From contig DIPA01000001.1 in the NCBI GenBank assembly GCA_002427055.1, positions 6,778 through 18,875 on the forward strand: DNA of 12,098 nt. Direction: 5' to 3'. The stretch is from Firmicutes bacterium UBA5500 (lineage in GTDB: Bacteria; Bacillota; UBA994; UBA5500). The notes beneath the pieces are model-generated. The model saw nothing but the letters and a program-made list of their open reading frames with translations, did no database searches and was not told where the DNA came from. Below are positions 7,049 through 12,098 of this stretch, one piece after another (within the stretch, counting starts at the first letter, position 1; each line of letters starts with the position of its first letter). The translations under genes were made by a program, and so were the position numbers.

Positions 7049-7573
7049 TTAGTGCTCAATTCCCGCTTGCGCAGGAATACCTTGTCGCCAATGATGCTTG
7101 ATTTCCCTTACTTCACTAACCAAATCGGCTTGATCCTGTATCTTCTGGCTTGCTCCACGCCCCGTGAGTACCAAAGAAACCGTTGGATGCCTGGCTTCAA
7201 GCATGGCTATGACATCACTCTCACGGATCAGCCCGTAGTCAACTGCTACATTGAGCTCATCAAGGATAACTAGGTCGTAGTCACCCCTGCTTGTCACTTG
7301 GCGCACCCGCTCAAAGGCCTCACGAGCCAAGCGAATGTCGATCTCTTCAGGGTTCGCCGCATCAACAAATACGTCTCTACCGCACTGTACTACATCAGCT
7401 TGTGGCATGAACCTCTTGAGAGCCGTCACTTCACCGGTTGGCTGTCCTTTCATGAACTGAACCACCAGAACACGTTGATCGTGGCCTAAAGCTCTGAGAG
7501 CTAATCCCATCGCAGCAGTCGTCTTTCCTTTGCCATCGCCAGTGTAGACAAGTACTAAGCCCTTTCTTTGCAT
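7049..7573 (-). CDS. cobO: Cob(I)yrinic acid a,c-diamide adenosyltransferase
   Basis: CobO/CobA/BtuR-type ATP:corrinoid adenosyltransferase, which moves the 5'-deoxyadenosyl group of ATP onto the reduced cobalt of corrinoids, in cobalamin synthesis or in salvage of imported corrinoids. Of 174 residues, the P-loop GDGKGKTT is at 12-19, the Walker-B-like strand LVILDE at 101-106 and the conserved TGRGA at 137-141. The C-terminus EIKHHWRQGIPAQAGIEH carries the family's terminal GIxAQxGIE signature. The length is normal for the family (about 170-200). The ATG at 7573 has AAAGGAG 7 nt upstream. It leads a two-gene unit with the membrane protein gene. No other corrinoid gene is in view, and I see no cobalamin riboswitch in the short leader between the start and the upstream terminator, so regulation by B12 is not shown here. 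Confidence 0.96.
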   Translation of the reverse strand: MQRKGLVLVYTGDGKGKTTAAMGLALRALGHDQRVLVVQFMKGQPTGEVTALKRFMPQADVVQCGRDVFVDAANPEEIDIRLAREAFERVRQVTSRGDYDLVILDELNVAVDYGLIRESDVIAMLEARHPTVSLVLTGRGASQKIQDQADLVSEVREIKHHWRQGIPAQAGIEH

Positions 7574-7666
7574 GCCGCCACTCCTTTTCTCTGTACTACC
7601 AAAACCAGATGTAGAAATCCCCTTTACTATGATACGGCAACAACACCGGCTTTTCCTACCTATAAT

Positions 7667-7708
7667 AAAAAAAACAGCACGACAGGCGATATATTACCTG
7701 CCGTGCTG
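7667..7708 (-). terminator. Rho-independent terminator of the glycosyltransferase gene
   Basis: A 12-bp stem (7697-7708 with 7675-7686) is perfect on the minus strand if one G-U pair is allowed; the same position is an A-C mismatch on the plus strand. A run of eight T follows on the minus strand (7674-7667). Both signs show it acts on leftward transcription, ending the gene whose stop is at 7717. Confidence 0.92.
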
Positions 7709-7716
7709 CACATTGA

Positions 7717-8967
7717 TCAGTCGCCCAGATTACTGACCTGGTGCACCTGCAAACTACGTACATGCTGAGTCCGTCGCCAGTTAGTATCGTTACACGTAAA
7801 CAGGCCCCAGACGAATAGTGGCATGTAAATAATGTTATACAAGAACAACGCAGGGAAAATAAACATTAGGGTGCTACTCAGTTTAGTATCCAGCTTGAGA
7901 CATCGCCACATGTATACAAATTGAATAACAATCAGCAGAAATACTATATAACCCGGCATGATCTGAGGGAACAGTGCGACTGCATAGCCTAGATTATTAA
8001 GTAATGTCTGCGCTATAGAACAGACAGTCAAGTAAAGTCCTGCCACTATCTGCGCTGAGTTAAGCAAGTAAATAGCCCCGTCTAGATGTCCAACATCGCC
8101 TTTGCAGAAGAAACTACCTAGCAAGCGTGGAAAATAGCGAAAACAGACTTGCCAATGACCCCGTGCCCAGCGCAACCGCTGGATGATTGAGGCACGAAAA
8201 TCAAGCGGTTTCTCATCATAAATACGCGTCTCATGACTCCAAACAGCCTTGACACCCGTCAATAGGCACTGCATTTGAAACTCAAGATCTTCAGTCAAAG
8301 TGCGGGCCTGCCAACCAATCTCTTGCAATAGGCTGGCATCGACGCAAAACCCGGTGCCACCAATAGAAACAGGGAGCCCCAGATTAGTCTTGGCTACTTG
8401 CCAGGCTCGGTTCATATAATAATAAGCAGCTGCATAAGTCAACGTCACCCAATTATCGTTGGGATTCTTGGTATCAAGATAACATTGCATGAGGCGATCA
8501 CCGGCATGCAGATGATTGTTCATCACTGCCAAGAAATTACGTTCAACTAGATTATCAGCGTCGAAAAAGGCAACTCCGTCATATGCATCTAAGTCCAGTT
8601 GCCGCAGTGCCCAGGCAATAGCGTAAGGCTTTCCTTTCGGCTCACCAATGCCATAGAAATGCTCTAGGACCTTAGCACCTCGAGCTCTAGCTATTGCTGC
8701 TGTATCGTCTTGGCAATTATCCGCTATTACATAAACATCATATAACTCTCGTGGGTAATCTAGGGTTATCAAATTATCAACTAGTGCCCCAATAACCACT
8801 TCCTCATCGTGAGCAGGCACCAATATGAGAAAACGTTTAGAAGGTGGCATTTCAGGCCTAGGCTTCGGCGTACGTAGACCAAAAAAACTAATAGCTAACC
8901 AATAAATAACTACTGTAGTCATCAGCAAAGAAAGCAAGGAATTGAAGCCATATAATACTTTGAGCAT
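7717..8967 (-). CDS. Membrane glycosyltransferase family 2 (processive, hyaluronan/cellulose-synthase-like)
   Basis: Inner-membrane glycosyltransferase of 416 residues. One N-terminal helix (about 9-30) precedes a GT-A catalytic domain facing the cytosol, followed by three or four helices (about 296-325, 333-353, 367-391). Catalytic marks are VPAHDEE (50-56), IADNCQDDT (81-89), the metal-binding DAD at 136-138, GGTGFC (203-208), TED at 225-227 with the probable base Asp227, and QRLRW at 263-267. The Q-x-x-R-W motif is the mark of processive enzymes that make polysaccharides such as hyaluronan, cellulose or poly-N-acetylglucosamine. The sugar donor cannot be inferred, and there is no neighbouring polysaccharide gene such as a deacetylase or c-di-GMP receptor. 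The ATG at 8967 has AAGGAG 6 nt upstream. The gene is flanked by terminators on both sides and is therefore monocistronic. Confidence 0.92.
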   Translation of the reverse strand: MLKVLYGFNSLLSLLMTTVVIYWLAISFFGLRTPKPRPEMPPSKRFLILVPAHDEEVVIGALVDNLITLDYPRELYDVYVIADNCQDDTAAIARARGAKVLEHFYGIGEPKGKPYAIAWALRQLDLDAYDGVAFFDADNLVERNFLAVMNNHLHAGDRLMQCYLDTKNPNDNWVTLTYAAAYYYMNRAWQVAKTNLGLPVSIGGTGFCVDASLLQEIGWQARTLTEDLEFQMQCLLTGVKAVWSHETRIYDEKPLDFRASIIQRLRWARGHWQVCFRYFPRLLGSFFCKGDVGHLDGAIYLLNSAQIVAGLYLTVCSIAQTLLNNLGYAVALFPQIMPGYIVFLLIVIQFVYMWRCLKLDTKLSSTLMFIFPALFLYNIIYMPLFVWGLFTCNDTNWRRTQHVRSLQVHQVSNLGD

Positions 8968-9000
8968 ACACTACTCCTTCCAGCATCTGCGTCTAGGCAA

Positions 9001-9019
9001 GTCAAATTTATTGACGTCA
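9001..9019. repeat. Inverted repeat upstream of the glycosyltransferase gene
   Basis: GTCAA (9001-9005) and TTGAC (9011-9015) are perfect inverted arms around ATTTA. The right arm overlaps the palindrome TGACGTCA (9012-9019). It lies 34 nt upstream of the glycosyltransferase ATG, in its leader, where an operator could sit. The arms are short. The rest of the gap at 8968-9140 holds no feature I can support; a TTGCAA/TATTCA pair on the minus strand is too weak to call a promoter. Confidence 0.25.
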
Positions 9020-9140
9020 TTTCTCCGCGGCGTGTTCCCAACATGAAGATAATGTAAACAATGGTATTTATTCCTCTATTTATCTACCTAGTGAATACTG
9101 TAACAGAAACAACTTGCAAATGCTACTCTATTGAGGTTAC

Positions 9141-9184
9141 AAAAACAAGACCAAGCTTACGCTGTTGTAAGCTTGGTCTTTTAC
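9141..9184. terminator. Strong terminator after the sensor hydrogenase-phosphatase unit
   Basis: A 14-bp perfect stem (9147-9160 with 9167-9180) with the 6-nt loop GCTGTT. On the minus strand it is followed by GTTTTTG (9146-9140) and ends the phosphatase gene, whose stop is at 9210. On the plus strand the 3' side reads TTTTA, so weaker termination in that direction is possible, though no gene there needs it. Confidence 0.9.
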
Positions 9185-9209
9185 TTATCATTATTGGCTC
9201 AAGCCTAGA

Positions 9210-10385
9210 CTAAAAATACTCGACAGCAACTACCTTGCCGGCATCCCTTAGCTCTTGGCAAATATCGTTCACTACCTTGAGCTTCAAAGCTAGGTTCAGC
9301 GGCAACCCTGGGTTTTGGTGAGCCGGGTTGATCGCTTGGCCAACCAGGACATGCAAATGCGTACATTCACTGAGCAACAAGCGAGCCAAACGCGAGGCCC
9401 CATCGAGGCGATTAAGTTCAGAAATATCTCGGTAAGAAGCACCATTATCTCTAGCCAGACGTATCAACTCCAAAGCCCGCGAGAGAGTCAGAACACCCTC
9501 GGTCACCAAATCTATGCCCGGTATTTTTGCCGTTGGAGGAACATCAGCTTCGGGAAATGACAGGCTGGTAAGTAATGGTCTACCACTCACCCGACTAACA
9601 ATCTGGGCAGTTGTACCCCCACAGACAACTTTCTTCCCGTTTCCTGTTAGCAACTTAGTGGCGACTACTTCATCTTGCTCGGGATCCTTCGGCGGACCAG
9701 CAAGTAGCGTCACATGTTCAATCGGACGGATTTTGACACCTACTACAGTAGTATCATCGCCGGGCTTACGTACATAAAGGTTATCACAAACGTCAGTCAA
9801 TAACGACACGACTTTGGGCATTTCTGTCTCGTGTTGCATCACTTTCTCCACGTACTGGGCCACATTCGCCCACTGCCAACCCAAATTTAACACTCCGCCA
9901 ACACCGGCGTGCACTACACCATCAGAAATGAGGATCATGGTATCGTTTTCCTCAATGGAGAAGCGAGCTTCCTTAATGCGACGGCCACCCACTTCACGCA
10001 CTGTTTTTGCTATTGGTATAATCTTGCTCTGACGCCAGAACAAGGTCTCCGGACAGTCGAATTCAACTAGATATGCCTCTCGCTCTTCCAAGAAGATCTG
10101 CAAAATGAGGAAAGTAGAGTACGCAAGTTGCCTAACTTGACAGACGGGTAAAGTAGCTGCCAAGGTAGCCACTACTTCATCAACTTCTGCGCCTTGTTTG
10201 AGCATAGAACTAATGATCTTAGTTGTTAGGGTGGCCAAGATGTTAGCCTTTACACCGCTACCAAGACCATCTGCCAACACTGCTATGACTGACTCAGGTG
10301 TGCGCACAACCTCAACGCAGTCACCACATAGCTCTTCACCATACTTATTCAGTGAACGAGTAAAGGTTTCAACAAAAAGATTCAT
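9210..10385 (-). CDS. SpoIIE/PP2C-type Ser/Thr protein phosphatase with unassigned C-terminal domain
   Basis: Soluble metal-dependent protein phosphatase of the SpoIIE branch of PP2C, 391 residues. The catalytic domain covers about 1-220: Asp22 in CGDC, ADGLGSG at 38-44 (Asp39 for metal), LISDG at 152-156 (Asp155) and GDDTTVV at 209-215 (Asp210, Asp211). It lacks the ten-helix membrane part of sporulation SpoIIE, so it is a separate regulator. Residues 222-391 form a second domain with CGGTTAQIVSR at 255-265 and a helical C-terminus, which I cannot assign. The ATG at 10385 overlaps the TAA of the hydrogenase-like gene (TAATG), and AAGGAGATGATGAGGG just upstream supplies the ribosome site, so both are made in coupled fashion. 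Phosphatases of this kind are known beside sensory [FeFe] hydrogenases. The substrate phosphoprotein is not in the window. It is ended by the strong terminator at 9141-9184. Confidence 0.9.
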   Translation of the reverse strand: MNLFVETFTRSLNKYGEELCGDCVEVVRTPESVIAVLADGLGSGVKANILATLTTKIISSMLKQGAEVDEVVATLAATLPVCQVRQLAYSTFLILQIFLEEREAYLVEFDCPETLFWRQSKIIPIAKTVREVGGRRIKEARFSIEENDTMILISDGVVHAGVGGVLNLGWQWANVAQYVEKVMQHETEMPKVVSLLTDVCDNLYVRKPGDDTTVVGVKIRPIEHVTLLAGPPKDPEQDEVVATKLLTGNGKKVVCGGTTAQIVSRVSGRPLLTSLSFPEADVPPTAKIPGIDLVTEGVLTLSRALELIRLARDNGASYRDISELNRLDGASRLARLLLSECTHLHVLVGQAINPAHQNPGLPLNLALKLKVVNDICQELRDAGKVVAVEYF

Positions 10386-12085
10386 TAGCCCTCATCATCT
10401 CCTTGCACCAGCTTAATCAGCCTTAGCAAGAGCATTTTTGAATCGGCGGTAACCTCCCCAAGGAGCCCCGCAATTTCCTGCGCTACTCGCATTTGCTTAT
10501 TGATGACTTCTTGGGCGTTATCTAGAGTCTCAGCTCGCACATTAGAGAAAGCTCTCTCCTGGCGTTCAAACTTAGTGACGTCAGCGATTACCCCCATAAC
10601 CAAGTCCTGCGATTGCATGGGATTGATCGTCTGCATAGTTACCAAGCCCAAGCTAGAATAAACAACTCGTTTACCAACGATCCATTCACCATTGTCACAC
10701 ACCGAACGAAAATCTTCATCCGGGATAATCTCGCCAATAGGCAAACCAATTACCTTGCTCGCTTGGCGCATGAACATGCGCTCAGCTGCCGGGTTAAAGT
10801 CCTGAATGATCAGGTCCTTGTCAACCACTATAATGGCATTAGCCGTAGACTCCATTACCCGATTAGCTAACGACTCTGCCCTTGAGCGCATATAGGGCAT
10901 ACACATATCAGGTTCTGCCATACCGTCCAGCACAGCCGCAGCCTTCTCCCGACAGGAAGCATAGCCACAAGCTCCACAGTTGAGCTCAGCATCCGGGGTC
11001 GTTTTGCCAATCTTCTTCAGCACTGCCAGTATCTCCGCCTCAGTATGTGGTGTGGCAGTAACCGGATGCGGACGATAGTCACTGGAGGTTGATACAACAG
11101 GTAAAGAGACCTTTGCCTTCGCCTCAGGCAATGAAGCCTGAAATCGATGCAGTCGCTCTTTACGCCTCGCCAAGCTCTCCATCCTTGGCATTCCTGGGCC
11201 ATCAAGACAACCACCAGCACAAGCATTGCATTCAACTAAGCTAGCAGTTAGCCCGCCTTCTCGCATGCCCTTTAATACATCAGTTACTTGCTCCAAGCCA
11301 TTAGCACCTAGGAGCAATTGATCTTTAGCGTCCAAATACCTTAACAGCCCACCCGTTGTCGGATAGAGAGCAGCTAACTCTTGGTCTAGCTCCGACCACT
11401 CACTAGCGGGCAGCTTGGCTGGATCAATACCCTCTTCTTCCAACCATTCAGCAATCTCGCTATACAAAAGCACACCATCAACTAAGCCCGAGTGTTGCGG
11501 ACGAGCAGCCTCCTCTTTCTTAGCCAAACACGGTCCGATGAAAACAACCTGCGCCCCCTCAAAATAAGCTTTGAGTAAACGTGCGTGCGCAATTAAAGGA
11601 GAGGCAACAGGGGCCAAGAAAGGAACAAGATCTGGATAATAGCTCTCCACAAGTTTAACAACCGCTGGGCAGGCAGTTGTCAACAACGGATTAGCATGGA
11701 TACGCCCTCTATCGAGGATTTTTTGATAAGCACGTGATACAAGCGCTGCGCCTACCGATGTTTGACTGACATGGGCGAAACCAAGCCGATGCAAAGCAGT
11801 AATCACTTGCCCCAGTGACGCTTTAGGCCAAGCCGCCGCCAGCGCCGGTGCAATACTAACACAGACAGGAGCCTTACCCAGCAGCATACTCCTAACGGCT
11901 AAACGATCGCTGATGATCTCTTTGGCCTGTTGAGGACAGGCCAAAAGACAAGTGCCACAAGCTATACAGCGTTCATCATTAACAACTGCCTGCCCATCCT
12001 TTACTTGAATTGCCTTAACTGGGCATAAGCGAACACATTTATAACAATTTTTACAGTTGGCTGACTTAATGCGTAGAACTGCCAG
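10385..12085 (-). CDS. Sensory [FeFe]-hydrogenase-like protein with ferredoxin, Fe-S and PAS domains (HydS/group C-like)
   Basis: Putative H2 or redox sensor of 566 residues if started at CTG 12085. Domains in order: two [4Fe-4S] ferredoxin sites (Cys11, 14, 17, 21 and Cys40, 43, 46, 50); the H-cluster domain (~75-300) with TTACP (Cys139), GPCLAKKE (Cys186, Lys189) and the ECNACAGGC loop (Cys289, Cys293); a further Fe-S motif CGACGYASC (Cys370, 373, 378) with Cys395; a PAS domain (~405-510); and a helical C-terminal tail. The four H-cluster Cys ligands are kept, but the proton-relay Cys of catalytic enzymes is Ala138, and the two Met near the diiron site appear as Gly and Asn. No ATG, GTG or TTG precedes residue 48 (TTG, 11944), which lies inside the second ferredoxin site; CTG at 12085 has GAGGTGA upstream at 12098-12092. 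The stop overlaps the phosphatase start. The group C assignment is by domain order and context. Confidence 0.88.
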   Translation of the reverse strand: MAVLRIKSANCKNCYKCVRLCPVKAIQVKDGQAVVNDERCIACGTCLLACPQQAKEIISDRLAVRSMLLGKAPVCVSIAPALAAAWPKASLGQVITALHRLGFAHVSQTSVGAALVSRAYQKILDRGRIHANPLLTTACPAVVKLVESYYPDLVPFLAPVASPLIAHARLLKAYFEGAQVVFIGPCLAKKEEAARPQHSGLVDGVLLYSEIAEWLEEEGIDPAKLPASEWSELDQELAALYPTTGGLLRYLDAKDQLLLGANGLEQVTDVLKGMREGGLTASLVECNACAGGCLDGPGMPRMESLARRKERLHRFQASLPEAKAKVSLPVVSTSSDYRPHPVTATPHTEAEILAVLKKIGKTTPDAELNCGACGYASCREKAAAVLDGMAEPDMCMPYMRSRAESLANRVMESTANAIIVVDKDLIIQDFNPAAERMFMRQASKVIGLPIGEIIPDEDFRSVCDNGEWIVGKRVVYSSLGLVTMQTINPMQSQDLVMGVIADVTKFERQERAFSNVRAETLDNAQEVINKQMRVAQEIAGLLGEVTADSKMLLLRLIKLVQGDDEG

Positions 12086-12098
12086 GGTAACTCACCTC
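12083..12098 (-). promoter_or_regulatory. Shine-Dalgarno with CTG initiation codon for the sensor hydrogenase
   Basis: GAGGTGA (12098-12092) matches seven consecutive bases of the anti-Shine-Dalgarno complement, and its GAGG core stands 9 nt before CTG (12085-12083). The TGA within it is an in-frame stop, so the start must lie between 12091 and the first ferredoxin Cys codon at 12055-12053. Only CTG is well placed; ATT at 12070 is a weaker choice. Confidence 0.6.

Noticed and set aside
7574..7666. Cobalamin riboswitch before cobO
   Set aside because: The leader of about 90 nt between the upstream terminator and the start is too short for the known fold, and I do not see a B12-box-like sequence.
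9210..10385. Sporulation protein SpoIIE itself
   Set aside because: It has only the PP2C-type core and a different C-terminal domain, without the ten-helix membrane region of SpoIIE.
11944..11946. TTG at 11944 as the hydrogenase start
   Set aside because: It lies inside the second CxxCxxCxxxCP motif and would remove seven of eight ferredoxin cysteines, and no ribosome site stands before it.
10385..12085. A catalytic H2-evolving [FeFe] hydrogenase (HydA)
   Set aside because: The proton-relay Cys is Ala, both Met residues near the diiron site are replaced, and a PAS domain follows; this fits a sensor better.
12092..12094. In-frame TGA upstream of the ferredoxin cysteines as a possible selenocysteine codon of a longer protein
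   Set aside because: The TGA is part of a textbook Shine-Dalgarno (GAGGTGA), and a start shortly after it gives the N-terminus expected for the family. No SECIS-like hairpin is evident directly after it.
1..12098. CRISPR array, transposon, prophage, tRNA or rRNA
   Set aside because: I saw no regularly spaced repeats, transposase or phage genes, terminal inverted repeats, or cloverleaf/rRNA-like sequence on either strand.

Overview
The window looks like chromosome from an anaerobic, spore-former-type member of the Bacillota, probably class Clostridia. This rests on strong AGGAGG-type ribosome binding sites before nearly every gene, compact rho-independent terminators with T tracts, a PAS-linked [FeFe]-hydrogenase-like sensor with a SpoIIE-type phosphatase, a CobO-type corrinoid adenosyltransferase and an M42 peptidase. 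Genus cannot be told from this stretch. No rRNA, tRNA, CRISPR array, insertion sequence or phage gene is visible. Eleven of the twelve genes lie on the minus strand; only the ATP-grasp gene at 2417-3772 is on the plus strand.

Layout, left to right: (1) 1-1820, an envelope-associated unit read leftward from a good sigma-A-like promoter: a CapA-type metallophosphoesterase, then a patatin-like phospholipase cut by the window edge, joined by a TAATG overlap. (2) 1852-2228, a small zinc-ribbon protein with its own terminator. (3) 2417-3772, a lone plus-strand ATP-grasp ligase of the glutathionylspermidine-synthase type, convergent with the next operon across a shared bidirectional terminator. (4) 3899-6253, a minus-strand run of M42 aminopeptidase, HAD phosphatase and flavoredoxin-type flavin reductase. 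(5) 6331-7573, cobO followed by a single-pass membrane protein of unknown function, ending in a terminator. (6) 7667-8967, a monocistronic membrane glycosyltransferase of family 2. (7) 9141-12098, a sensor unit: a hydrogenase-like protein with ferredoxin, H-cluster, extra Fe-S and PAS domains, translationally coupled to a SpoIIE/PP2C-type phosphatase.

The most interesting part is the last unit. The H-cluster domain keeps the four cysteines that hold the [4Fe-4S] part of the cluster but has Ala where catalytic hydrogenases carry the proton-relay Cys, and both Met residues near the diiron site are replaced. With the PAS domain and the coupled phosphatase this fits the poorly characterised sensory (group C, HydS-like) hydrogenases, in which redox or H2 state would be passed to a Ser/Thr dephosphorylation step. 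Its reading frame has no ATG, GTG or TTG before the ferredoxin cysteines; a CTG placed correctly behind a near-perfect Shine-Dalgarno sequence is the likely start, so routine gene calling would cut off the ferredoxin domain.

The other units are recognisable families. What is open in them is the substrate of the ATP-grasp enzyme and the glycosyltransferase, and the role of the membrane protein paired with cobO.
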